DNA from: Megasphaera sp. UBA1696
Lineage (GTDB): Bacteria > Bacillota > Negativicutes > Veillonellales > Megasphaeraceae
Reading direction: 5' to 3'
Assembly (NCBI GenBank): GCA_002319965.1
Contig: DCJQ01000025.1
Span: 18,759-82,758, forward strand
Length of the DNA stretch: 64,000 nucleotides
The position numbers and the translations under genes were made by a program. Shown in pieces: positions 1-7,332 of this stretch. The notes under the pieces are model-generated. The model did not search any database. It saw only the letters and a program-made list of their open reading frames with translations, and was not told the DNA's origin. How positions within the stretch are numbered: position 1 is the stretch's first letter; each line of letters opens with the position of its first letter.

Positions 1-43
1 GAAAGACTTGAGTAAGTTCATCTTTATAGATCTGAATACAACA

Positions 44-89
44 AAAAGCCGATACAACACATCCCAAACAGATGCCTGTACCGGCTTTT
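44..89. terminator. Terminator-like hairpin near left edge
   Basis: An inverted repeat with arms at 44-55 and 78-89 (AAAAGCCG against CGGCTTTT, one mismatch further in) encloses a long loop. A-rich and T-rich ends flank it, so it could end transcription on either strand. The gene it serves is not certain. Confidence 0.45.
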
Positions 90-205
90 CTCATACAATC
101 TCTTTGTTCAATATTTCAACAAATCTTCCAACCGCGTCTTTAGAAAATCTTCAACGGCGTCTGAAAAATCGATGCCGCTTCTTTCTGAGAGGACCGCCAG
201 CCACT

Positions 206-553
206 AGACGCATTCTCCGATTTTTGCCGGCAGGACGGCTTGATTGTCACTGGGCCAGCGCCCTTCTTTGGCCATGATGTGACGCCCGACGAGGCCGGCA
301 TCGGTCAAAAAGGCCAGGGCGTCTTCTTCCGTCGTCCATTCGTTCCCGTGAGGCTGCCGTTCTAAAGCATGATATTTCTTACAATAGTCAACACTTCTTG
401 TTCCTTCTCGATTTCGGGAAGGTCCAAAATTCCCGGTAGCGGCTGTGACTCATCGTACCGCTGCGATTCACGTTGTCCTCTCTTGCCATTCGGGCCTCGT
501 ATCCTAAAAGCGGCAGATTATCGCGGCCCTCTCCCGAATCCTCTATAAATTTC
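206..553 (-). pseudogene. Broken gene remnant, C-terminal part of an unrecognised protein
   Basis: The minus strand holds two coding-looking pieces in different frames. The right piece (about 390-553) contains EARMAREDNVNRSG and SRYREFWTFP. The left piece reads HALERQPHGNEWTTEEDAL, then LVGRHIMAKEGRWPSDN, and stops at TAG 206-208. At least one frameshift lies near 365-400, and the upstream end runs into a hairpin at 557-594, so no start remains. Codon choice matches neighbouring genes, which suggests a host gene that decayed rather than random sequence. I do not recognise the family. Confidence 0.45.
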
Positions 554-556
554 AAG

Positions 557-594
557 GAAAAAGGGCCCACCGTCGTTATGACGATGAGCCCTTT
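557..594. terminator. Hairpin terminator
   Basis: Arms AAAGGGC and GCCCTTT close a hairpin with a second partly paired block inside (CGTCG/CGATG). It lies directly downstream of the 665-2074 minus-strand gene, so it most likely ends that transcript. Confidence 0.55.
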
Positions 595-664
595 CTCATA
601 GATTCATGTATGTCTCATTTTTGAAGAGAGTATGAGATAAAATTCCTCCTGGGAATTCGTCTCT

Positions 665-2074
665 TTATTTGTCCTTCTTATCTCCCGTGTATTCGATGAC
701 GATGATGGCGCCCTTATTTTCCATTTCGGTAATGGGCTTGCCGTCTTTACCCATAGCATTGCCGCCGTTATCTGTAGCCACGTAGATTTTTGTCGTATCC
801 GGGCTTACGAGGACATTGCGGTAACGGTTATTGGTCTTGAACATTTTTTCTACATCGCCCTGGACCTGTTCGCTCTTGCCGTCGAGTTTCACACGATAGA
901 TGGCGCCACTCTTAAGGGTCGTAATGAGCAGGGAATTCCGCCACTCTTTAATTTTCCCGTTTGCCGGATAGTAGGCAACGCTGGAAGGCGCGATGGTCGG
1001 CCAGCCGATGTAGTAAAGGGGTGCATAGGTTTCATCGGCAAAGTTATAGCCATTACGGACAACATTAAAGGATTTGAGCGGATCTTTAAGATTCGGGGAA
1101 TCAAAGTCGGTTTCCTTCTGAGTCGGAACGCCTGCCGGAATGTTGTTTGAATCGAATTTTTCCTGTAATTCTTTGGGCGCCTTGGAATAGTTGGCATACA
1201 CATAGGATTCGTTGTCTCTATAGCCTGCAACATAGGGCCATCCATAGTTGCCGCCTTTTTCAATGAGGTTCAGCTCATCATCCGTAGACGGGCCATGCTC
1301 TGTCGCAAAGAGCTTATCCCCTACAAAGGCCAGGCCCTGGGTATTGCGGAATCCATAGGCATATACATGGCTGCGGACACCATTTAATACGGGGTTGTCA
1401 GCGGGAATGGAGCCGTCTTTATTGAGACGCAAAATTTTCCCCGGATAGAGGCTGTAATCGTTAGCAGCAACCTGCGCTGCCGTCGGCAGCATCTGCGCCT
1501 GGATTTCCTTGGCTACGCGAGATCCCTGATTATTCCCTTGGTCACCGATGGTATAGTAAAGTTTGCCGTCAGGGCCAAAACGCAGGCGACCGGAGTTATG
1601 GTCGACGCTTGCCGGCAGATTATCGAGGATAGCCGTTTCATCACGGAGCGTCTCGGTCTTCGGATCATAGGTCATGCGGACAATACGGGCATGCTTTTCA
1701 CCATTGACTTCATAAGTATAGGCCGTGTAGACATAGTTATTCCCTTTAAGGAACTGCGGATCCAGAGCGAGGCCCAGAACCCCTTGATGAGGCGGTGCTG
1801 CCACGGCATTTTTGAAGGTATACAATACCGTATGCTTACCCGTTTTGGGGTCGACCTTAGAAATCGATTTCGACTGCCGTTCCGTTACCCACAACGAATT
1901 GTCCGGTCCCCAAAGGACTTCCCAGGGAGAACCAAGACCATCGACAAGGACCGTAGCCTTGAAGGGCTCTGCAATATTTACCTTGTCTCCGTGAGCTGCC
2001 TCAGCCACCATACCGAGACCGGCTGTTGCTGTAATGGCAAGGCCGCAAAGTACTGCTGCTGCTAATTTCTTCAT
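665..2074 (-). CDS. Secreted PQQ-type soluble sugar dehydrogenase homologue (sGDH/GSDH family)
   Basis: 469 residues with a Sec signal peptide (about residues 1-26), then a GSDH beta-propeller. The family oxidises aldose sugars outside the membrane using PQQ and calcium. Residues matching the soluble glucose dehydrogenase (GdhB) active site are all visible: Q97 (HQGVLGLALDP), D158-H159 (DHNSGRLRFGPDGKLYY), R243-N244 (GFRNTQGLAF), G261-P262 (EHGPSTDDE), K388 (TLKSGAIYRV) and R417/R419 (NNRYRNV). The match runs through the whole protein, including GGNYGWP and IAPSS, so it looks functional and not a distant propeller. It is preceded by a long AT-rich upstream region and stands alone. No PQQ biosynthesis gene is in the window. 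The family assignment is firm; sugar substrate and cofactor supply are unknown. Confidence 0.9.
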   Translation of the reverse strand: MKKLAAAVLCGLAITATAGLGMVAEAAHGDKVNIAEPFKATVLVDGLGSPWEVLWGPDNSLWVTERQSKSISKVDPKTGKHTVLYTFKNAVAAPPHQGVLGLALDPQFLKGNNYVYTAYTYEVNGEKHARIVRMTYDPKTETLRDETAILDNLPASVDHNSGRLRFGPDGKLYYTIGDQGNNQGSRVAKEIQAQMLPTAAQVAANDYSLYPGKILRLNKDGSIPADNPVLNGVRSHVYAYGFRNTQGLAFVGDKLFATEHGPSTDDELNLIEKGGNYGWPYVAGYRDNESYVYANYSKAPKELQEKFDSNNIPAGVPTQKETDFDSPNLKDPLKSFNVVRNGYNFADETYAPLYYIGWPTIAPSSVAYYPANGKIKEWRNSLLITTLKSGAIYRVKLDGKSEQVQGDVEKMFKTNNRYRNVLVSPDTTKIYVATDNGGNAMGKDGKPITEMENKGAIIVIEYTGDKKDK

Positions 2075-2430
2075 AACGAATCTCCTTTCAAATGAAATTT
2101 TTTATACTCAGATATCTCGAATCGGCCATATCCGACTAGAGGTATCCACATACCAAACAGCACCCGAATGTCACATCTTCGGGTACATTATATGCTACTG
2201 AATGGTCATTATTTTCCAATTCAGCATTATAATCAATTCGTTATCATACTACTGATTATACTAAAAAACTATCTACAGAGCAATTATCCGGCTTAATTAC
2301 TTATGTAAAGCCGCCGTCCGGCCTTCATCCCCCACCTTAGAGGGGGAAGACTTTTCGCGGAGAGGTTAAAATTTCCCCACAACCATGTTACATTAACCCT
2401 TGCAGCATTTCTTAAAATTTTGCATATAAA
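2075..2430. promoter_or_regulatory. Upstream region of the sugar dehydrogenase gene with several inverted repeats
   Basis: This non-coding, AT-rich stretch has three dyads. An imperfect one at 2112-2146 (GATATCTCGAATCGG against CCGACTAGAGGTATC, 12 of 15 paired) lies just before the gene. A short hairpin CCCGAA/TTCGGG lies at about 2165-2186. A perfect 8-bp inverted repeat TATAATCA/TGATTATA lies at 2228-2235 and 2253-2260. A -10-like TATAAT on the minus strand sits just upstream of the CCCGAA hairpin. A CCCCC/GGGGG hairpin lies near 2329-2346. I see no gene. The dyads are candidates for regulator binding or mRNA structure, with no regulator assigned. Confidence 0.4.
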
Positions 2431-2431
2431 A

Positions 2432-2474
2432 AGGCTCTCAATCATCTATTTCACAATAGTGACTGAGAGCCTCG
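2432..2474 (-). terminator. Rho-independent terminator
   Basis: On the minus strand GGCTCTCA and TGAGAGCC pair and are followed by TTTTTATA. It would end transcription coming from rlmD through the acetyltransferase remnant. Confidence 0.8.
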
Positions 2475-2500
2475 TTTCGTGATATTAAACGGGGATGTAC

Positions 2501-2640
2501 TCACAAATCCATTTCCATCTTTACTTCTTCGACGGGCGTGCCTTTGGTGCTCCACTCGTTGTTTTCAACGAATTCCACCGTATGAAAGCCCATTTTTTCT
2601 GATGCTCTCCCCTTTTCAAATTCCGAAGGATGCTAAATCA
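2501..2640 (-). pseudogene. C-terminal remnant of a GNAT-type acetyltransferase
   Basis: The minus strand encodes FEKGRASEKMGFHTVEF, then VENNEWSTKGTPVEE, and ends with KMEMDL and a TGA stop at 2501-2503. An EKMGF block near the C-terminus is typical of GNAT acetyltransferases. A TAG stop lies immediately upstream in frame, and rlmD begins at 2649, so only about 40 residues survive. The family call rests on a short motif and is tentative. Confidence 0.5.
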
Positions 2641-2648
2641 CTCGCTCC

Positions 2649-4031
2649 TTACTTTTCCCTTGTAATAAGGGCCACAGCTTCTACGTGGTGGGTCCTGGGG
2701 AACATATCGACGGGCTGTACTTTCTTTGCATGGTAGCCGTGGTCGTTTAGGTAAGCCAGGTCGCGGGCTAAGGTTGCCGGGTTACACGAAACGTAGACGA
2801 CGCGTTTTGGTTTGCTGTTGGCGATGGCTTTTAAGACCGGTTCGCCGCAGCCGGCACGGGGCGGATCTAAGACGATGACGTCGGGCCGGACGCCGTTGCG
2901 GATGAGTTCGGGCAGTTTATAGATGGCGTCGCCCAGGATGAATTGGGCGTTGCCGATTTTATTGTCCTTGGCATTGCGGACAGCGTCGCGGATGGCCGAG
3001 TCGACGATTTCGATGCCGTACACTTGTTTTGCCTTCTGGGCCAAAAAGAGGGTGATCGTTCCCGTGCCGCAGTAGACGTCGGCGACGATTTCCCCGCCTT
3101 TCAAATCGGCAAAGTCGAGGGCCGTTTCGTAGAGGCGCTGGGCCTGTTCGCTATTGACCTGGAAGAAGGACTGGGCCGAGATATGGAAGGTCAGGGAGCC
3201 GATGGAATCGTGAATGGTGCCGCTGCCGTAGATGGTCTTGGTCTTATTGCCTAAGATGACGTTGGTATGGCGTTTATTGACGTTCTGAACGACGCTTTTG
3301 AGGCCCGGCACGTCGCGGCGCAGGTACTGGACCAGATCTTTCATATGGGGAACCATGTCCGACGCCGTAACCAGGCAGACCATGACTTCGCCCGTATGGA
3401 CGCCGACGCGGCCCATGATATGGCGGACGATGCCCGTCCGGGCGTCTTCGTCGTAGGCCGGAATCTTGAAATCCTTCATCCACTGGCGGACGGTGGCGGC
3501 AATGACGTTATTGCCTTCTTTTTGAATGGCACAGTTTTCGACGTCAATGACTTCGTGCGTGGCAGCCGCAAAACAGCCGATGGCGACGTTTCGCTTGCCC
3601 GCCGCAGCGACGGGAAACTGCATCTTATTGCGGTAGTTCCACGGCGTTTTGGCGCCGAGGACGGGCAGGACGTCGACGCCTTGCAAGTGACCGATGCGTT
3701 CGATGGCGTCTTTTACCTGCTGGCGTTTTTCCTTCAGTTCGCCGTCATAACTGAGGTGCTGGAGCTGACAGCCGCCGCAGCGTTCGTAGACGGGACAGGG
3801 CGGCTTTTCCCGATCCGGTGACGGGGTCAGGATCTCTTCTAAGACCGCCGTCGCATAGGTCTTCTTGACCAGCGTAACCCGGGCCCGCACCGTTTCACCG
3901 GGAATGGCCAAGGGCACGAAGACCGTAAAGCCTTCATAGCGGCCAATGCCTTCGCCGCTCGTTCCCAGTCTGGCAATAGACAGCTCATAGGTTTTCCCCT
4001 TCTGCACAGGGATTTGCCGTGTTTCTTTCAT
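2649..4031 (-). CDS. rlmD: 23S rRNA (uracil-C5)-methyltransferase RlmD/RumA family
   Basis: 460 residues. An N-terminal TRAM domain (about 10-65) is followed by the iron-sulfur cysteines C79, C85 and C88 (CPVYERCGGCQ), a SAM-binding Rossmann fold (ADVYCGTGTITLFLAQKA) and the nucleophile motif VSCNPATLARD near residue 415. The family methylates uridine in 23S rRNA (U1939, and in Gram-positives sometimes U747 as well) with SAM. Length is normal and the start is the first Met, with AAGGAAGC upstream. It lies 74 bp after the pyrimidine phosphorylase gene on the same strand with no clear terminator between them, so partial cotranscription is possible. The exact uridine target is not decidable from sequence. 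Confidence 0.93.
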   Translation of the reverse strand: MKETRQIPVQKGKTYELSIARLGTSGEGIGRYEGFTVFVPLAIPGETVRARVTLVKKTYATAVLEEILTPSPDREKPPCPVYERCGGCQLQHLSYDGELKEKRQQVKDAIERIGHLQGVDVLPVLGAKTPWNYRNKMQFPVAAAGKRNVAIGCFAAATHEVIDVENCAIQKEGNNVIAATVRQWMKDFKIPAYDEDARTGIVRHIMGRVGVHTGEVMVCLVTASDMVPHMKDLVQYLRRDVPGLKSVVQNVNKRHTNVILGNKTKTIYGSGTIHDSIGSLTFHISAQSFFQVNSEQAQRLYETALDFADLKGGEIVADVYCGTGTITLFLAQKAKQVYGIEIVDSAIRDAVRNAKDNKIGNAQFILGDAIYKLPELIRNGVRPDVIVLDPPRAGCGEPVLKAIANSKPKRVVYVSCNPATLARDLAYLNDHGYHAKKVQPVDMFPRTHHVEAVALITREK

Positions 4032-4105
4032 AAGCTTCCTTTCTTGGCAAAGGCTCCCCCTGCCCCTCTCCGAAAAGAGGCAGCAACGGGTGTCTGCCTT
4101 GCTGT

Positions 4106-5410
4106 TTATAAGATGATGTCACTGACGACAGGTTCCTGAACGGCAGCCTGTTCGTCGGTTACGATGATATGGTCGGCGACGCGCTGAGCAAGAATCATCA
4201 TATCGGCGTCTTTTTTTCCATATAAGGTGAATAAGGCTTCGCCGGGCCGCACCGGATCGTAGAGTTCTTTAAAGAGGCGGATGCCGACCATGGGCTCGAT
4301 GGCGTCTTCTTTCCGGGCCCGACCGGCGCCCATTTCCATAGCGATTTCACCGAGGGCTCGGCCGTCGATGCGGGTGATATAGCCGCCGTCGGTGCAGACC
4401 GCCGTAAAGACCTGGTCGGCCTTGGTTAAGGGGCGCTTACCGATCCACGACGTGCTTCCTCCTTGGGCCTTGATGAATTCTTTAAACTTGGAAAGGCCCT
4501 TGCCGGAAGCGATCAGTTCTCGGATCATAGCCCGTCCCTGTCCTTCATCGGCTGCCTTTTGGCCGACGATGAGCATCTGGGCCCCTAAGGCTTCGACGAC
4601 TTCCATGAGGCGCCGGCCGCCTTTCCCGGACAAGGCTTCGACGGCTTCGTCGACTTCAAGAGAATTGCCGATAGCCGTCCCCAAGGGAGCCGACATGGAC
4701 GTAATGACGGCCCGTGTCGGACGGCCGGCCAGGCGGCCGATGCTGACCATGATTTCAGCCAGTTCACGAGCCTTTTCTTGGGTCTTCATGAAGGCTCCGT
4801 CGCCGTATTTGACGTCGAGGACGATGGCATCGGCGCCGGAGGCGATCTTCTTGCTCATGATGGAACTGGCAATGAGGGGGATACTTTCGACGGTCGCCGT
4901 CGCATCGCGCAGGGCATAGAGCAATTTGTCAGCCGCTGCGATTTCGCCGGACTGGGTAATGAGGGACAGACCGACGCGGCGCACTTGTTCTAGGAACTTT
5001 TCTTCCGGCAGGACAATCTGAAAACCGGGAATCGATTCCAGCTTATCGGCCGTACCGCCCGTAAAGCCCAGTCCCCGGCCGCTCATCTTGGCGACGGGCA
5101 CGCCGGCGGCAGCGACGAGGGGCGCGACGATGAGGGTCGTCGTGTCGGCAATGCCGCCCGTACTGTGTTTATCGACTTTGATGCCCGGAATGGACGACAG
5201 ATCGACGATGTCGCCCGATTTTGCCATAGCCAGGGTCAATTCCGTCGTCTCTTCGTCGGTCATGCCTTGAAGATAAATGGCCATGAGCCAGGCCGCCGCC
5301 TGGTAGTCGGCAATGCGGCCGGCCGTGTAGTCGGCGATGAAGCGGCGAATTTCGTCAGCCGTTAAAACCTTACCGTCCCGTTTATGAGCGATGCAGTCCA
5401 TAGGCCACAT
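4106..5410 (-). CDS. deoA: Pyrimidine-nucleoside (thymidine) phosphorylase
   Basis: 434 residues, the usual length. It splits thymidine, deoxyuridine or uridine with phosphate into base and (deoxy)ribose-1-phosphate. The family signature KHSTGGIADTTTLIVAPLVA is present near residue 80, followed by SGRGLGFTGGTADKLES. An N-terminal helical domain and the C-terminal alpha/beta domain are complete. A second Met three codons in (MDCIAHKRDG) may be the true start. It follows deoB by only 4 bp, so the sugar phosphate it releases can pass to the phosphopentomutase encoded in the same operon. It could be the broad-specificity Pdp type rather than strict DeoA. Confidence 0.92.
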   Translation of the reverse strand: MWPMDCIAHKRDGKVLTADEIRRFIADYTAGRIADYQAAAWLMAIYLQGMTDEETTELTLAMAKSGDIVDLSSIPGIKVDKHSTGGIADTTTLIVAPLVAAAGVPVAKMSGRGLGFTGGTADKLESIPGFQIVLPEEKFLEQVRRVGLSLITQSGEIAAADKLLYALRDATATVESIPLIASSIMSKKIASGADAIVLDVKYGDGAFMKTQEKARELAEIMVSIGRLAGRPTRAVITSMSAPLGTAIGNSLEVDEAVEALSGKGGRRLMEVVEALGAQMLIVGQKAADEGQGRAMIRELIASGKGLSKFKEFIKAQGGSTSWIGKRPLTKADQVFTAVCTDGGYITRIDGRALGEIAMEMGAGRARKEDAIEPMVGIRLFKELYDPVRPGEALFTLYGKKDADMMILAQRVADHIIVTDEQAAVQEPVVSDIIL

Positions 5411-5414
5411 AGGA

Positions 5415-6587
5415 TCACCTCAGTTCTGTTAAAAAGCTGGTTCCGAATTGAAGGCCCGTCAGGCCGAAATTATCCATGATGGTCATGCCCAAATCGGCAT
5501 AGGTCTTGCGGATGCCGAGGTCGACAGCGTCGTTAAGGGACGGGCTGTAGGCCAGAACCGGGACCCGTTCGCGGGTGTGGTCCGTGCCGTGCCACGTCGG
5601 ATCGTTGCCGTGGTCGGCCGTAATGATCAAAAGTTCGTCGTCCTGAATTTCTGCCATAAGTGGCCCCAATTCCGAATCGAAGCTTTCCAAGCATTCGGCG
5701 TATCCTTTGACGTCGCGGCGGTGGCCGTACATGCTGTCGAAGTCGACAAAGTTGGCCATGAGCAGGCCTTTATCGCCGCGATGGGCAGCTAATTGTTCCC
5801 GCAGAGCCACCATGTCTTCATGGTTGTTGGCCGTGTGATACGATTCCGTAAGGCCGATATGGGCGTAGATGTCGCCGATTTTACCGACACCGACGACGGC
5901 GAAGCCTGCTTCCGACAAGTAGGAAAAGACCATTTTCCGCTTCGGCAGACGGCTGTAGTCGCGGCGGTCACCGGTGCGGACAAAGTTTCCCTGTTCCCCG
6001 ACGAAGGGACGGGCAATGATCCGGCCGACTTCATAAGGGCCGACGCAGACTTCGCGGCGCGTAATGTCGCAGATGCGGTACAATTCTTCTAAAGGAATGA
6101 CGTCATTGTGAGCGGCGATTTGAAAGACGCTGTCCGCCGACGTATAGACGATGGGCTTCCCCGTCTTGAAGTGTTCGGCGCCGAGGCGGGCGATGATTTC
6201 CGTACCCGAAGCGATTTCATTGCCGATGTAGCCGTATCCCGTCTTTTCCGTAAAGGCGTCGAGGAGATCCTGCGGGAAGGCGTTATCGAAGGTCGGGAAG
6301 GGATTTTCGACGGGGTTACCCATAAATTCCCAGTGGCCGCTGGTCGTATCCTTGCCCATGGAAATTTCTTCCATGAGGCCGTAAGAACCGACGACGTCCG
6401 TATCTTCATGATGGATGTTGGCGACCTTCCCGAGACCCATACGGCGCAGATTGGGCAGGCTCAAAGGAACGTTAGCGTCGATATGGCCGTACGTATCGGC
6501 TCCTTTATCGCCGAAGCGTTCGGCATCGGGGGCTCCGCCGGCACCGACGCTGTCAGTAACGATGACGATGATGCGATTGAATTTCAT
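5415..6587 (-). CDS. deoB: Phosphopentomutase
   Basis: 390 residues from the start chosen here. It interconverts (deoxy)ribose-1-phosphate and (deoxy)ribose-5-phosphate with manganese. The start MKFNRIIVIVTDSVGAGG has GGGGGAG directly upstream; the open frame extends further 5' but that part is low-complexity and overlaps nudF. Alkaline-phosphatase-superfamily metal sites are visible: TDSVGAG near the N-terminus, the phosphorylated Thr region GKDTTSGHWEF, DFDSMYGHRRD, and ITADHGNDP with GTDHTRE near the C-terminus. It is the middle gene of nudF-deoB-deoA. Confidence 0.95.
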   Translation of the reverse strand: MKFNRIIVIVTDSVGAGGAPDAERFGDKGADTYGHIDANVPLSLPNLRRMGLGKVANIHHEDTDVVGSYGLMEEISMGKDTTSGHWEFMGNPVENPFPTFDNAFPQDLLDAFTEKTGYGYIGNEIASGTEIIARLGAEHFKTGKPIVYTSADSVFQIAAHNDVIPLEELYRICDITRREVCVGPYEVGRIIARPFVGEQGNFVRTGDRRDYSRLPKRKMVFSYLSEAGFAVVGVGKIGDIYAHIGLTESYHTANNHEDMVALREQLAAHRGDKGLLMANFVDFDSMYGHRRDVKGYAECLESFDSELGPLMAEIQDDELLIITADHGNDPTWHGTDHTRERVPVLAYSPSLNDAVDLGIRKTYADLGMTIMDNFGLTGLQFGTSFLTELR

Positions 6588-6600
6588 GTGCTCCCCCTTC

Positions 6601-7161
6601 CTATAATCCCGGCAGATATTTGCGGGCCTTGGCAAAAGCGGCGATGGTCTTGGCATCGGTAATTTCATTCTTATCGATGAGGGCTTCCACTTCCTGGGGC
6701 GTATAGTATTCGACGTTCATGAATTCATCATCGTCGAGATGCTGTTTGCCCTTTTCAAGGCCTCTGGCCAAATAGAGGTAAATCCGTTCGTTGCAGAAAC
6801 CGGGCGACGTATAGACGTAGCCCATGGGCAGGATTTCTTTGGCCGTCACGCCCGCTTCTTCTTCCAGTTCCCGAGCGGCGCAGTAGTCCGGCGATTCGCC
6901 GTCGTGTTCGATCTTCCCGGCCGGCACTTCCAGCATGGCAACCGCTGCGGCATAGCGATACTGGCGGACGAGAATGATCTTGCCGTCATCCGTAAGGGGC
7001 AAAATAGCGCAGGCCCCGAAATGCCAGACTGCTTCACGGGTGGCCGTCTTCTTTTCCCCGCCCTGACCGTCGTCAATGGACACGGTGTCCACCGTTACGT
7101 GGAGCACCCGTCCTTTCATAATTTCTTTACGGGAAACGAGGGTTTCCTTACTAATACTCAT
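6601..7161 (-). CDS. nudF: NUDIX hydrolase, ADP-ribose pyrophosphatase type
   Basis: 186 residues. The Nudix box is GKIEHDGESPDYCAARELEE followed by EAG, with the upstream VRQYRYA and VPAGK typical of ADP-ribose pyrophosphatases. It should split ADP-ribose or similar nucleotide sugars to AMP plus ribose-5-phosphate, which fits the pentose-phosphate theme of the next two genes (deoB 13 bp away, then deoA). The start has GAAAGGATG upstream and lies only about 20 bp after a strong terminator-like hairpin, so expression may depend on readthrough or attenuation at that hairpin. The exact substrate is not certain. Confidence 0.88.
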   Translation of the reverse strand: MSISKETLVSRKEIMKGRVLHVTVDTVSIDDGQGGEKKTATREAVWHFGACAILPLTDDGKIILVRQYRYAAAVAMLEVPAGKIEHDGESPDYCAARELEEEAGVTAKEILPMGYVYTSPGFCNERIYLYLARGLEKGKQHLDDDEFMNVEYYTPQEVEALIDKNEITDAKTIAAFAKARKYLPGL

Positions 7162-7180
7162 AGTATCATCCTTTCAAAAA

Positions 7181-7221
7181 AAAGCTTCCCGAACTCCGCT
7201 GCTGCGAACCCGAGAAGCTTT
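7181..7221 (-). terminator. Terminator between rclA-like gene and nudF, possibly an attenuator
   Basis: On the minus strand AAAGCTTC pairs with GAAGCTTT and is followed by a run of eight T. It lies after the rclA-like gene and only about 20 bp before the nudF start codon. No separate promoter for nudF fits between hairpin and start, so the hairpin may regulate readthrough into nudF-deoB-deoA. Confidence 0.75.
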
Positions 7222-7234
7222 CTATTCCAACGCC

Positions 7235-7310
7235 GACAGCAAGCCGCAGGCTGTATTCTTATATGCAAAGCGGCTCGGCGTCTCCGGACGGTCCGGAGGC
7301 TGCCGCTGTC
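7235..7310 (-). ncRNA. Candidate structured RNA (three-stem junction) upstream of nudF terminator
   Basis: In minus-strand RNA, GACAGC (7305-7310) pairs with GCTGTC (7235-7240). Inside this closing stem are a 7-bp hairpin CTCCGGA/TCCGGAG (7282-7298) and a stem GCCGC/GCGGC (7270-7274 with 7243-7247). A terminator hairpin follows at 7181-7221. This is the layout of a riboswitch or attenuator aptamer, but none of the known classes I checked by eye (purine, TPP, FMN, SAM, THF, ZTP, guanidine, T-box) fits its conserved bases. It could also be only a folded 3' region of the rclA-like transcript. Confidence 0.35.
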
Positions 7311-7332
7311 TGAGTGTGGTTATCTTATAAAC

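Noticed and set aside
2112..2146. Riboswitch before the sugar dehydrogenase gene
   Set aside because: Only one imperfect stem near the start codon and no junction or known conserved bases; reported as a dyad only.
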